Positions 54,142 through 63,104 of a stretch of DNA of 64,000 nt are shown one piece after another. The position numbers were made by a program, and so were the translations under genes. Every line of letters starts with the position of its first letter. The stretch's first letter is position 1. The notes beneath the pieces are model-generated. The model worked only from the letters and a program-made list of their open reading frames with translations, was not told where the DNA came from and made no database searches. Source of the stretch: Hymenobacter cellulosivorans (GTDB lineage: Bacteria > Bacteroidota > Bacteroidia > Cytophagales > Hymenobacteraceae); the NCBI RefSeq assembly GCF_022919135.1, contig NZ_CP095049.1, positions 1,733,501 through 1,797,500 of the forward strand, written 5' to 3'.

Positions 54142-55875
54142 TTAAAAATCTTGCTTGAGCCACTTCTGGAAGCTGGCCTGCTGCTCGGGCGTGGCCGTCG
54201 GTAGCTTTTCTACCGTGTACTTTTGCCAGAACTGTTGCTCGGGGGTGCCAGCCAACGTTACGGTCAGCAGCCGGTTTTGCCGGAACACGCTGATTTCGTA
54301 GCTGCCTGCATTGTCGGCCAGAAGGCTTTGCAGGTTCATATCCACCCGCCGCCCGTTCACGGCCACGATTTCGTCGTCCACGGTCAGGGCCGCGGCGGCC
54401 GGGGAGCCAGGCAGAATGTCGGTTATTTCGGTCCGTTCATTCTTTACCACCGCCCGGAAGCCAAACACGCCTTCGGCCACCGATACATTCGGCTCAGCGT
54501 GCAGCGTGCAGCCCACAAAGCCCAGGGCTTTGTCGAGCGGCTCTTCCAGCGGAGCCGTGCCGTAAATAAACTTGTCGAAGTAGGTTTTCATGTCGCGCCC
54601 GGCCACTTCGGTCACGATGCGGATGTAATCTTGCTCGGTGTAGCCGATGCCGGTGAGGCCAAATTCCTCGTAGAGGCGGCGCATCACGTCGTCGAGGCTG
54701 CGTTGGTGGTTGCTTAAGCGGCGTAGCGTGAGGTCGAGCAGCAGGGCTACCAAGGCGCCCTTGTGATAGACGGACACTTTACGGTCGGGCACGCCGGGCT
54801 TGTAGCCGTCCAGCCACAAGTCCATGGAGGCGTCGGCCAGGGAAAGATTGTGGCGGCCGTAATCGTCGTAGTGCTTGCGCAGCACCGTGTTAAGTTCGGC
54901 AAAGTACTGCTCGGCGGTGCGCACGTGGCTCCGGGCTAGCAGGTATTCGCCGTAGTAAGTCGTGATGCCCTCAGCTATGAAGCAGGTGCGGAAGTAGTTT
55001 TCCTGGGTGAAGTCATACGGCTGCATTTCGGCCGGCCGAATGCTCTTGATGTTCCAGGTGTGAAACAGCTCGTGGCAGCTTACGCCCAGCAGCTCTTTGT
55101 ACAGCCCTTCGGTCATCAGCAGTTCGGCCGGACCCAGTACAATCACCGTCGAGTTCAGGTGCTCCACGCCGTGGTAGTGCTTGTAAGGCAGAATCTGGTT
55201 CAGAAAGTGGTAATCCTGCACCGGAAAGCCGCCAAACAGAGCTAGTTGTTCTTCCGAAAAGGCCGCAAAGTCGCGCAGCAGCCGGGGCCAGTCCGGAGCG
55301 CACTCGCCCTGCACCCAGATGGAGAAGGGAATGCCCTGCACGGCGTAGGTGTGCTGTACCAGTGTAGGGCTGGCAATCAGTGGGGCGTCCACTAGCTCAT
55401 CAAAATTCCTAGCCTGCAACGTATTTGGGGCACTTTGGGGGAGGCCACAGGCAATCTGCCACCCGTTGGGAAGCTCCAGCTGCAACTGGCAGGTTTCGGC
55501 CTGCCGGCCTTCGGCGTACATAAAGCACTGCACCCCGTTGAGGTAGAGTTGGGATTCATCGAGCCAGGAGCCGCCCGCGTCCATCTGGTGGGCGTAGAAG
55601 TTGTAGCGCACTCGCACCGTGCGGCCCGCTGCACCCGTCACCTGCCACCGGTCCTTCGTCAGCTTGCGGTAGGGCAGGACTTCGTTGGTGGCCGCGTCTT
55701 CCACTACCACACGCTGCACTTTCTGGGCAAAGTTCTGCAGCTCATACCGACCCGGCCGCCAGGCGGGCAGCTGCAGTTCCAGGGCCTCAGTGGCCGTAGC
55801 GGGCACTTCCAGCGTCATCTGGACCTGTAGGTAAAAGGTGAGCGGATTATCGAACGAGACGTAGTATTGAATCAT
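54142..55875 (-). CDS. M61 family metallopeptidase with PDZ domain
   Basis: A 577-residue glycyl-aminopeptidase-type enzyme. N-terminal beta domain (about 1-165), then a thermolysin-like catalytic domain with HELFH (in VSCHELFHTWNIKSIRP, zinc and catalytic residues) and the third-ligand Glu in FIAEGITTYYGEY. A C-terminal PDZ domain (about 475-555, with ILPGSPAAAALTVDDEIVAV) is standard for the family. The ATG at 55875 (MIQYYVSFDNPLTF) was chosen; the longer frame adds 32 residues. No signal peptide is evident. First gene of a probable three-gene unit with the two lipoproteins. Confidence 0.92.
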   Translation of the reverse strand: MIQYYVSFDNPLTFYLQVQMTLEVPATATEALELQLPAWRPGRYELQNFAQKVQRVVVEDAATNEVLPYRKLTKDRWQVTGAAGRTVRVRYNFYAHQMDAGGSWLDESQLYLNGVQCFMYAEGRQAETCQLQLELPNGWQIACGLPQSAPNTLQARNFDELVDAPLIASPTLVQHTYAVQGIPFSIWVQGECAPDWPRLLRDFAAFSEEQLALFGGFPVQDYHFLNQILPYKHYHGVEHLNSTVIVLGPAELLMTEGLYKELLGVSCHELFHTWNIKSIRPAEMQPYDFTQENYFRTCFIAEGITTYYGEYLLARSHVRTAEQYFAELNTVLRKHYDDYGRHNLSLADASMDLWLDGYKPGVPDRKVSVYHKGALVALLLDLTLRRLSNHQRSLDDVMRRLYEEFGLTGIGYTEQDYIRIVTEVAGRDMKTYFDKFIYGTAPLEEPLDKALGFVGCTLHAEPNVSVAEGVFGFRAVVKNERTEITDILPGSPAAAALTVDDEIVAVNGRRVDMNLQSLLADNAGSYEISVFRQNRLLTVTLAGTPEQQFWQKYTVEKLPTATPEQQASFQKWLKQDF

Positions 55876-56051
55876 GGAACGCAGGACGGGGGAGAGGCCA
55901 CAAAGGCAGTGCAAATCTACGGGTATCGCGCGGGAACCGCTGCGCTTTATATTATCTGTTCTACGCAACAAAAGGCCACGGGTAGATGCCTATCTTTGCC
56001 CTTTCCCGCATTGGCCTTTTGTTAATTAAGTGGAAAAAGCTGCCCGAAGCA

Positions 56052-56082
56052 TTGCCTTTTCCAAATCAAGGTCTTACCTTTG
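56052..56082 (+). promoter_or_regulatory. rpmH promoter
   Basis: TTG at 56052-56054, 20 nt, then TACCTTTG at 56075-56082: an exact Bacteroidota -33/-7 promoter, 35 nt before the rpmH ATG. Confidence 0.75.
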
Positions 56083-56117
56083 CCGGCCTTACCTGTCACT
56101 GAGTCCTTTACAATATC

Positions 56118-56276
56118 ATGAAACGTACTTTTCAGCCCTCGCAGCGCAAGCGCCGCAACAAGCACGGTTTCCGTTCACGTATGGAAACCGCTAATGGCCG
56201 CAGCGTGCTGGCCCGTCGTCGTGCCAAAGGCCGTAAGCGCCTGACCGTATCCGACGAAGGAAAACATAAGCGCTAA
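56118..56276 (+). CDS. rpmH: 50S ribosomal protein L34
   Basis: A 52-residue very basic protein: [20 protein letters not shown] at the start and [15 protein letters not shown] near the end, the standard L34 sequence. Its start lies after a consensus promoter, and rnpA follows 40 bp downstream, the order found across bacteria. Confidence 0.98.
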   Translation: MKRTFQPSQRKRRNKHGFRSRMETANGRSVLARRRAKGRKRLTVSDEGKHKR

Positions 56277-56316
56277 GCCGCTGACGGCGCTTGCCGTGTC
56301 GCCTTCCTTGGCTCAG

Positions 56317-56733
56317 ATGCCGGGGGCGCGTTCATATTCGTTTCCGAAAGAAGAACACTTGTGCCGCAAAAAGCTTATTGAAGAGCTTTTCGGCCGGGGT
56401 TCTTCTTTTGGTTTATATCCTCTGCGCATTGTGTGGCTGCCAGCCCCGGCGCCCACCTCGGCCCCGCCGCAGGTGCTGGTCAGTGTGTCTAAGCGCAGCT
56501 TCAAGCGCGCCGTCGACCGCAACTACCTTAAGCGCCTGATGCGGGAGGCCTACCGGCTTAATAAGTACCGCCTCACCGAAGCCGCCGGCGGGCATCCAGT
56601 CGGTACAATGGCTATTATCTACACGGGCAAGGAAAAAAAGCCTTTCGCGCTGGTAGAAAAAAAATTAATTTCAGGGCTAGAGCGTTTGTTAGCCGATGCA
56701 ACCCCCGAATCCGCGGCCGGGTCTGTTTCGTAA
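56317..56733 (+). CDS. rnpA: ribonuclease P protein component
   Basis: The protein subunit of RNase P, which matures tRNA 5' ends. About 138 residues from the ATG at 56317; a GTG at 56296 would add seven residues. FPKEEHLCRKKLIEELFGRG is the N-terminal substrate-binding region, and SVSKRSFKRAVDRNYLKRLM with REAYR is the conserved RNR-type box (here V-D-R-N-Y). It sits in the normal rpmH-rnpA order; the usual next gene, yidD, is not seen. Confidence 0.94.
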   Translation: MPGARSYSFPKEEHLCRKKLIEELFGRGSSFGLYPLRIVWLPAPAPTSAPPQVLVSVSKRSFKRAVDRNYLKRLMREAYRLNKYRLTEAAGGHPVGTMAIIYTGKEKKPFALVEKKLISGLERLLADATPESAAGSVS

Positions 56734-56761
56734 GCTACTTTTCTCGCTTCTAGCCATTTAT

Positions 56762-58468
56762 ATGCGTAAAACTACCGTTGCTGGCCTGCTTCTTGGCGGC
56801 GCCGCGCTGCTGGCCTCCTTCCGCTCTGCTTCGGACAACGAGCGGTACTTCGAGATTGCCAAAAACCTGGACATCTTCGCGACCCTATTTAAGGAGGTAA
56901 ACACGTTTTACGTGGACGAGGTGACGCCCGCCAAGTTGGTCAAGACTGGCATTGACGCCATGCTCAAGTCCCTGGACCCGTATACCAACTACATTCCCGA
57001 GGACGATATTGAAGACTTTCGCACCATGACCACCGGGCAGTACGGCGGCATCGGGGCGGTAGTGGTGAAGCGGGCTGGCAAAACCATTGTGCAGAGCGCC
57101 TATGAAGGCTATCCGGCCCAGAAAGCCGGTTTGCTGCCCGGCGACGAGATTTTGAGCATCAACGGCGTCAACGTTGAGAAAAAGAATAACTCCGACATCA
57201 GCAAGCTGCTCAAGGGGCAGGCCAACTCGACTGTAAAGCTTGAAGTGACGCGCTACGGACAAGAAAAGCCCATGGAGCTCAACATCACCCGCGACAAAAT
57301 TCAGGTCGACAACGTGCCCTACTACGGCATGCTGTCGGGCGACGTGGGATATTTCCAGTTGGGTAGCTTTACCGTAGATGCCGGCAAGGAAGTGCGCATG
57401 GCGGTGAGCAAGCTCAAGGAAATGGGGGCCAAGAAAATCGTGTTCGATATTCGCGATAATCCCGGCGGTTTGCTCAACGAAGCGGTAAATATTTCCAACG
57501 TCTTCGTCGACAAGGGTACTGATGTGGTAAGCACCAAGGGCAAGGTCACGGAGTGGAATAAGACCTATAAGGCTCTCGACGCGCCCCTCGACACCCAGAT
57601 TCCGGTGGTTATCATTACCAGTAGCCGCTCGGCCTCGGCTTCCGAAATCGTGTCGGGCGTGCTGCAGGACTACGACCGGGCCGTGGTAGTAGGAGAGCGA
57701 ACCTTCGGTAAGGGTCTTGTGCAGGCTACCCGGCCGCTGAGCTACAACTCCCAGCTGAAGGTGACGACGGCCAAGTACTACATTCCCAGTGGCCGCTGCA
57801 TTCAGGAAATCGACTACGCCCACCGCGCTGACGACGGGACGCTGGGCAAGTTCCCAGACTCGCTGCGCACGGCATTTAAAACCCACAGTGGCCGGATCGT
57901 GTACGATGGCGGCGGCGTAGCGCCCGACGTGGAAGTGCAGGAAAAGGAAATTGCCGACATCACCCGGGTGTTGCTACAGAAAAACTACTTGTTTGACTTT
58001 GCTACCCGCTACCGCGCCGAGCACCCGACCATTGCTCCGGCCCGCGAGTTTCAGCTTTCCGACGCCGACTATCAGAAGTTTGTGCAATTCCTTGGCGGCA
58101 AGGATATCAACTATAGCACCGACGTAGAAAAGAGCCTGACCGATCTGGTGAAGAAGTCGAAGGAGGAAAAGCACTACGACGACGTGAAAGCCGAAATCGA
58201 AGCCATTCGCAAGAAGGTATCAACCAATAAGAGCAACGACCTGACCCGTTTCAAGCCCGAAATCCGGGAATTGCTGGAGCAGGAAATCGTGTCGCGCTAC
58301 TACTTCCAGAAAGGCAGCATCGAGGCCAGCTTCGATGATGACCCCAATATCATCACGGCCATGCAGGTCATCAATGATGCTCCGCGCTACGCAGCCTTGC
58401 TGAAGCCCGGCACGCCGGAAGCCAAGACCCGTCCCGAAGCCAACCGCAAGACGGCAGGAGGGAAGTAG
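56762..58468 (+). CDS. S41 family C-terminal processing protease (PDZ)
   Basis: A 568-residue periplasmic protease anchored by an N-terminal signal helix (MRKTTVAGLLLGGAALLASF). A helical region (about 25-70) precedes a PDZ domain (about 75-165, GQYGGIGAVVVKRAGK then GLLPGDEILSING), and the S41 catalytic domain has Ser in SRSASASEIVSG and Lys in GERTFGKGLVQA (the Ser-Lys dyad). A C-terminal extension of about 170 residues is mostly helical. Start: ATG at 56762; another ATG at 56696, inside rnpA, would add MQPPNPRPGLFRKLLFSLLA and two more residues and make the anchor longer. Confidence 0.93.
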   Translation: MRKTTVAGLLLGGAALLASFRSASDNERYFEIAKNLDIFATLFKEVNTFYVDEVTPAKLVKTGIDAMLKSLDPYTNYIPEDDIEDFRTMTTGQYGGIGAVVVKRAGKTIVQSAYEGYPAQKAGLLPGDEILSINGVNVEKKNNSDISKLLKGQANSTVKLEVTRYGQEKPMELNITRDKIQVDNVPYYGMLSGDVGYFQLGSFTVDAGKEVRMAVSKLKEMGAKKIVFDIRDNPGGLLNEAVNISNVFVDKGTDVVSTKGKVTEWNKTYKALDAPLDTQIPVVIITSSRSASASEIVSGVLQDYDRAVVVGERTFGKGLVQATRPLSYNSQLKVTTAKYYIPSGRCIQEIDYAHRADDGTLGKFPDSLRTAFKTHSGRIVYDGGGVAPDVEVQEKEIADITRVLLQKNYLFDFATRYRAEHPTIAPAREFQLSDADYQKFVQFLGGKDINYSTDVEKSLTDLVKKSKEEKHYDDVKAEIEAIRKKVSTNKSNDLTRFKPEIRELLEQEIVSRYYFQKGSIEASFDDDPNIITAMQVINDAPRYAALLKPGTPEAKTRPEANRKTAGGK

Positions 58469-58490
58469 AGATTGTAGAATTGTAAAGCAT

Positions 58491-58518
58491 AGAAGCAGCC
58501 TCATCTTGGGGCTGCTTT
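58491..58518 (+). terminator. S41 gene terminator
   Basis: AAGCAGCC/GGGCTGCTT with an 8-nt loop, followed by TTG and then TTTT. Confidence 0.8.
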
Positions 58519-58531
58519 TGTTTTACAGAAT

Positions 58532-58855
58532 ATGCAAGCTCACGTTCTTATTGATCGGCTAAATACTCAATACAGTGTAGCTGTGCGGGTCAAGTTACAA
58601 GCGGAGGTGGCTGTCAGCCCTTGGTCAAAATGGTTTACAGTTCCGGTTGTTAGCTATATTGAAACTGCCAGCACAGGCCCTTATCCTATCCGAGAAGTAG
58701 AGTGGGTAGAGGTAAATCCATTTGTGGTCGAAAACAGAGGCCGTTTGATTATGCCGCGCATGCTTAATTATGAGCAGCAGATTCGGGAGGCGTTTGAAGC
58801 CGAGAAAATCCGGTTCGAGCAAATAGGATTGGTATTCCGGATATACCTCCCGTAG
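58532..58855 (+). CDS. hypothetical small protein
   Basis: A 107-residue soluble protein starting MQAHVLIDRLNTQYSVAVRV. It has beta strands at the start and a C-terminal helix (YEQQIREAFEAEKIRFEQIG). No family recognised. Its GC content and codon use are clearly lower than in the S41 and tsaB genes on each side, which suggests recent acquisition. Confidence 0.6.
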   Translation: MQAHVLIDRLNTQYSVAVRVKLQAEVAVSPWSKWFTVPVVSYIETASTGPYPIREVEWVEVNPFVVENRGRLIMPRMLNYEQQIREAFEAEKIRFEQIGLVFRIYLP

Positions 58856-58877
58856 AAAGGCAGCGGAAACGAAGTGT

Positions 58878-58885
58878 TACCTTTG
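58878..58885 (+). promoter_or_regulatory. -7 box almost touching the tsaB start
   Basis: TACCTTTG is an exact TAnnTTTG match but ends only 4 nt before the tsaB ATG, so transcription would begin at or next to the start codon (leaderless). No TTG is seen at -33. Confidence 0.4.
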
Positions 58886-58889
58886 CCCC

Positions 58890-59579
58890 ATGTCCACGCT
58901 CATCCTTTCCCTCGAAACCTCGTCCCCTGTTTGCTCTGTTGCCCTGCACCGCGACGGGCAGCTGCTGGGCCAGTCGGAGCTGCGGCTGGAAAAGTCGCAC
59001 TCGTCCCACCTGAGTCTGCTGATTCAGCAGCTGCTAGATAACACCAACTCGACCATGCAGGATCTGGCGGCTGTGGCCGTGTCGGATGGGCCGGGCTCTT
59101 ACACCGGCTTGCGCATTGGTGGGGCGGCGGCCAAGGGCTTGTGCTACGCGCTGGATATTCCGCTTATTGCCATTAGCACCCTGCAGGCCTTAGCGCAGCA
59201 GGTAGCTGCTTACACGGTGCGGGCTGAAGACCTGCTGTTTTGCCCCATGCTCGACGCCCGCCGAATGGAAGTATACAGCGCCCTCTACACCCACGACGGG
59301 CGGGAAGTATTGGCCCCAGCTCCGCTCATTCTGGATTCTGAAACCTTGGCCGAACAATTAGCCCACCACCGCTTGTTATTCTTCGGTAACGGTGCGGCTA
59401 AGTTTGCGCCGCTCGTGAATTCTGCCAACGCAGGTTTTCTGGCTGCGGTTGAGCCATCGGCTATTGCCGTCGGCACATTGGCTTACCAGGCTTTCCAGCG
59501 GCAGGATTTCCGGGACGTAGCCTACTACGAGCCGTTTTATTTGAAGGAAGTACATACCACCACGCCCAAGAGCAAATAG
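58890..59579 (+). CDS. tsaB: tRNA threonylcarbamoyladenosine biosynthesis protein TsaB
   Basis: TsaB dimerises with TsaD and TsaE to make the t6A modification next to the anticodon of ANN-decoding tRNAs. A 229-residue protein with the ASKHA fold: MSTLILSLETSSPVCSVALH, VSDGPGSYTGLRIGGAAAKG, LLFCPMLDARRMEVY and a C-terminal YYEPFYLKE. The length is normal. Confidence 0.96.
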   Translation: MSTLILSLETSSPVCSVALHRDGQLLGQSELRLEKSHSSHLSLLIQQLLDNTNSTMQDLAAVAVSDGPGSYTGLRIGGAAAKGLCYALDIPLIAISTLQALAQQVAAYTVRAEDLLFCPMLDARRMEVYSALYTHDGREVLAPAPLILDSETLAEQLAHHRLLFFGNGAAKFAPLVNSANAGFLAAVEPSAIAVGTLAYQAFQRQDFRDVAYYEPFYLKEVHTTTPKSK

Positions 59580-59662
59580 CGCCTGATGCAGCGTGTTTAG
59601 GAAAAGAGCTAGGCTCATTTTATACTCTAAGCACCCTGCACTAAGCACCAAGCACTATACAC

Positions 59663-60178
59663 ATGGAAGATTTCGTCAACCGCGTTGCGCAAAGCGCCCT
59701 GACTACGCTCAATCTGGAGGAGTTCATTCACCCTGGGGAGCGGGTCGTGTATGATATCAAGGAAAACCTGTTTCACGGCCTGATGCTGCGCGAAAAGGAT
59801 TTCCGGGAGTTTATCAAAACCCACGATTGGAGTCAGTACGACGGCAAGAACGTAGCCATCATCTGCTCGGCCGACGCTATTGTGCCCACCTGGGCCTACA
59901 TGCTGCTGGCTTCCAAGCTCCAAAACCACGCCCACCGCTACGTATTCGGCAACCCGGAGGCCTTGGAGCAGGAGCTTTTCCACGAGGCCATTGCCGGCCT
60001 CAACCCCGACGATTTCCGCGACGCCAAGCTGGTAATAAAGGGCTGCGGCAACATTCCCGTGCCGACGTATGCCTACGTAGCCATTATGCAGAAGCTGCTG
60101 CCCGTGGCATCGAGCATCATGTACGGCGAGCCGTGCAGCACAGTGCCGCTTTACAAGCGCCCGAAAGTTCAGGCTTAG
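59663..60178 (+). CDS. DUF2480 family protein
   Basis: A 171-residue cytoplasmic protein with the pattern I associate with DUF2480, a Bacteroidota family of unknown function: EDFVNRVAQSALTTLNLEEF, ENLFHGLMLREKDFREFIKT, AIICSADAIVPTWAYMLLAS, VIKGCGNIPVPTYAYVAI and SIMYGEPCSTVPLYKR. Two cysteines (in KGCG and EPCS) and one in ICSAD are candidates for metal or redox roles, but nothing else points to function. It often sits near tsaB-like housekeeping genes; here it is 83 bp downstream. Confidence 0.88.
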   Translation: MEDFVNRVAQSALTTLNLEEFIHPGERVVYDIKENLFHGLMLREKDFREFIKTHDWSQYDGKNVAIICSADAIVPTWAYMLLASKLQNHAHRYVFGNPEALEQELFHEAIAGLNPDDFRDAKLVIKGCGNIPVPTYAYVAIMQKLLPVASSIMYGEPCSTVPLYKRPKVQA

Positions 60179-60196
60179 CCAGAGCTTACTATTTAT

Positions 60197-60232
60197 AAAG
60201 AAGCCCGTTAGTTGCTGCTGACGGGCTTCTTT
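60197..60232 (+). terminator. terminator after DUF2480
   Basis: AAAGAAGCCCGT/ACGGGCTTCTTT with a 12-nt loop. Confidence 0.87.
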
Positions 60233-60317
60233 GCGTATTGCACCGGCTATGGCCGCGTGGGGTAGCTGGGCAGAAGCGGGCAGAATATGCATCTTTGGTT
60301 CCTCATTCCCGATCCGC

Positions 60318-61631
60318 ATGCCCGAGCCAACCACTAGCCAACCCTATAAGATAAGCTTCCTGACCGGCGCTGCCATTGTCATTGCCAATATGGTCGGCAC
60401 CGGGGTTTTCACCAGCCTGGGATTTCAGGTATTGGGTATACAAAGCGGTTTTGCCCTGCTCATGCTTTGGATAGTGGGCGGGCTGATTGCCTTATGCGGA
60501 GCTTTGTGCTATGGCGAATTAGCTGCGGCTATGCCCCGCTCCGGCGGTGAGTATCATTACCTGTCCCAGATTTATCACCCGGTGCTGGGGTTCCTCTCGG
60601 GTTGGGTGTCGGCTACGGTAGGGTTTGCGGCTCCCACGGCCCTGGCGGCTATGGCTCTGGGCAAATATGCCGCCAGCGTATGGCCGGCTGTGTCGCCCCA
60701 GTTGCTTTCTATTATGGTTGTACTGCTGCTTACGGCCGTGCATGGGGCCAGCAGCCGGGCAGGCAGCCGGTTGCAGGTGGTCGTTACGGCCATCAAAGTC
60801 GGGGTGCTGGTCGTCTTTATCGGGGCCGGTTGGGCAGTAGCTAGTCCGCAGCCCATTTCCTTTTTGCCCCAGGCTCCCGACTGGCAGCAGCTGCTAAGTC
60901 CGTCATTTGCTATTTCGCTCATCTATGTGTCCTATGCCTACTCGGGCTGGAACGCGGCCGTGTACCTGACGGGGGAAGTAGCCAACCCGCAGCGCAACCT
61001 GCCCCGGATTTTGCTGGCCGGTACGGCCGTGGTGCTCCTCTTATATGTGGGGCTCAACTTCGTTTTTCTCAACGGCACGCCCATTGCCAAGCTGGCCGGG
61101 CAACTCGAAGTGGGTTATGTGGCGGCCAGTGAAATCTTTGGGGCCAGCATTGGCCGCTTAATGGGTGCCGTCATTGCCGTGCTGCTCGTTTCCACAGTCA
61201 GCTCCATGATTTTTGCCGGACCCCGCATTATTCAGGTAATGGGAGAGGACCTGCCGGCGTTGCGCGGCCTAGCCGTAGTCAGCAAAAATGGAATTCCAGT
61301 CCGGGCCCTGCTGCTGCAAACGGCGCTGACGCTGATTTTCATCCTGACCTCCACCTTCGAGCAGGTCTTGCTGTACGCGGGCTTCATTTTGAGTTTGTTC
61401 ACTTTCTTGACGGTTCTGGGCCTGTTTGTGCTGCGCCTGCGCCGCCCCGATTTGCCGCGTCCGTACCGGGCCTGGGGCTACCCCTTCACCCCGTTGATTT
61501 TCCTGGCCCTGAGCGGGTGGACTCTCCTTTTTATTCTGCGCGACAAGCCACTGGAGTCACGCTACGGGCTGATGACGCTGGCTGTGGGAGCCCTGGTGTA
61601 TTTCGTCGGGTTGCGGCAGCGCAAAGCCTGA
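60318..61631 (+). CDS. APC family amino acid permease
   Basis: A 437-residue protein with about twelve hydrophobic helices, the layout of an amino-acid/polyamine/organocation transporter. The first helix carries the substrate-binding loop NMVGTGVFTSLGF; further landmarks are CYGELAAAMPRSGGEYHYL, FVSYAYSGWNA-like ISLIYVSYAYSGWNAAVYLT and FAGPRIIQVMGED. The C-terminal RRPDLPRPYRAWGYPFTPL is typical of the LAT-like subgroup, which moves neutral amino acids. Start: ATG at 60318 (MPEPTTSQPYKISFLTG); the longer frame adds 29 residues and would overlap the terminator. Confidence 0.92.
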   Translation: MPEPTTSQPYKISFLTGAAIVIANMVGTGVFTSLGFQVLGIQSGFALLMLWIVGGLIALCGALCYGELAAAMPRSGGEYHYLSQIYHPVLGFLSGWVSATVGFAAPTALAAMALGKYAASVWPAVSPQLLSIMVVLLLTAVHGASSRAGSRLQVVVTAIKVGVLVVFIGAGWAVASPQPISFLPQAPDWQQLLSPSFAISLIYVSYAYSGWNAAVYLTGEVANPQRNLPRILLAGTAVVLLLYVGLNFVFLNGTPIAKLAGQLEVGYVAASEIFGASIGRLMGAVIAVLLVSTVSSMIFAGPRIIQVMGEDLPALRGLAVVSKNGIPVRALLLQTALTLIFILTSTFEQVLLYAGFILSLFTFLTVLGLFVLRLRRPDLPRPYRAWGYPFTPLIFLALSGWTLLFILRDKPLESRYGLMTLAVGALVYFVGLRQRKA

Positions 61632-61713
61632 GCCCGTAAGCTCGGCCGCTACTCCCGAACCCCGTACATTTACGCTTTCTAATATTCTCCGCTACTTTCT
61701 TCTACTTCTCCCA

Positions 61714-63003
61714 ATGCGTTTATCCTTCGTCCGGGTGATGCCAGCGCTGTTCTTACTGCTGGTCGCCTGCTCCGAACAAAAGAAGCCCGCCGCTGAAAAG
61801 CCTGCTCCCGTAGCTGCCCCGCCAGCCAAGCCCGATTCGGTGGCGACGGCCAAGACCACCCCACCCGCGGCTCCCGACACGACCGAGCTGCAGGACATAG
61901 CCGCCTATATGGCCGGCAGCCGGGTAAGTAGCCGAAGTGAGCTGCGGCCCCTGACGGCTACACCCGCCTGGCAGGCGTTTGCCGCCGACGCCGATAAAAG
62001 CTGGGAGAAATACCACCAAACCCGCACCAGCAAGATTCAGCAATGGGCTGCCACCGAGCTGGATTCGGTGCGTGCCGCCAGCCCTGCCATCTTTTACCCC
62101 TTCAGCGGCCCCGACCTGCTCAATGTCGTGACGATGTTTCCCACCAGCCAGACTTACGTGCTGATGGGACTGGAGCCTATCGGGACGGTACCTAGCTCCA
62201 GCACGCTGGCTAATCCGAAACTGTATCCGGCTTTGAAAGCCTCGTTGTGGTCGGTGCTCAACTTCAGCTTTTTCCGCACCAACGATATGGCCGTGGAGCT
62301 GAATAACAAGAAGCCAGACAGCAATGCTCTGCGCAAAGCCAACTCTATCCTGAAAACGGCCGCCAAAACCAATCAGCGCGTCAATATTGGTGGCGTAGTA
62401 CCATTGCTGCTCCTCTTCGCCGCCCGCACCGACCACCAGGTAGAGGCCCTACGCTACGTGGTGCTCTCGCCCGAGGGGCAGCTGACCGAGGCCGATTCGG
62501 CCAAAGCACAGAAGCCCGGCCTCAACGTGGTACCAGGAGTGGAACTGAAGTTGCGCGGTAAGGATGGCACCCAGAAAACGGTGGTTTACCTCTCCGCCGA
62601 CATCAGTGACTGGAAGCTGGGCCTGACCAAGGAAGCTGCTCTGAAGTATGTGCGCACCCTCGGCCCGGTCACTACCTACGTAAAGTCGGCCACGTACCTC
62701 ATGCACAAAAGCTACTTTTCCAAAGTCCGGAACCTGGTTTTGGAACGCAGCAATTACGTTTTGCAAGATGACTCCGGCATTGCCATGAAGTATTTCCGGC
62801 CCGCCGACTGGAAGTTCACGTACTATGGCACCTACAAGCGCCCCATCAACCTATTTGCCAAGCAATACCAGCCTGCCCTTACCCAGGCCTACGCCGATTC
62901 GGCCAACAAGCCCCGACCCTTGCCGTTTGGTACCGGCTACAACTGGCGCCAAAACGATTCCAACCTGTTGCTGGCCAAGCGTCGTACCGCGCCAGCTAGC
63001 TAA
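61714..63003 (+). CDS. hypothetical lipoprotein
   Basis: A 429-residue lipoprotein: MRLSFVRVMPALFLLLVACS with lipobox Cys at about 19, then a Pro/Ala/Lys linker (about 24-60) and a long folded domain. Landmarks are YPFSGPDLLNVVTMFPTSQT, YVLMGLEPIGTVPSS, FRTNDMAVEL and LKYVRTLGPVTTYVKSATYL. I believe relatives occur in other Cytophagales, but I do not know a function. Its reading frame is clean and it is followed by a terminator. Confidence 0.75.
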   Translation: MRLSFVRVMPALFLLLVACSEQKKPAAEKPAPVAAPPAKPDSVATAKTTPPAAPDTTELQDIAAYMAGSRVSSRSELRPLTATPAWQAFAADADKSWEKYHQTRTSKIQQWAATELDSVRAASPAIFYPFSGPDLLNVVTMFPTSQTYVLMGLEPIGTVPSSSTLANPKLYPALKASLWSVLNFSFFRTNDMAVELNNKKPDSNALRKANSILKTAAKTNQRVNIGGVVPLLLLFAARTDHQVEALRYVVLSPEGQLTEADSAKAQKPGLNVVPGVELKLRGKDGTQKTVVYLSADISDWKLGLTKEAALKYVRTLGPVTTYVKSATYLMHKSYFSKVRNLVLERSNYVLQDDSGIAMKYFRPADWKFTYYGTYKRPINLFAKQYQPALTQAYADSANKPRPLPFGTGYNWRQNDSNLLLAKRRTAPAS

Positions 63004-63025
63004 TTCAGGCCCGAAAAGAAAAGCC

Positions 63026-63060
63026 CGGGGCTCCAACCATGCCGTTGGAGCCCCGTTTTT
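63026..63060 (+). terminator. terminator of the lipoprotein gene
   Basis: CGGGGCTCCAAC/GTTGGAGCCCCG with a 6-nt loop, followed by TTTTT. Confidence 0.93.
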
Positions 63061-63104
63061 ATTTGCAGCCTGCTCGCCAATTCCTGCACCTTATATACTA
63101 GGAG

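Noticed and set aside
60290..60297. CATCTTTG as promoter of the amino-acid permease
   Set aside because: Only a 7/8 match to TAnnTTTG and no TTG at the -33 spacing; too weak to list.
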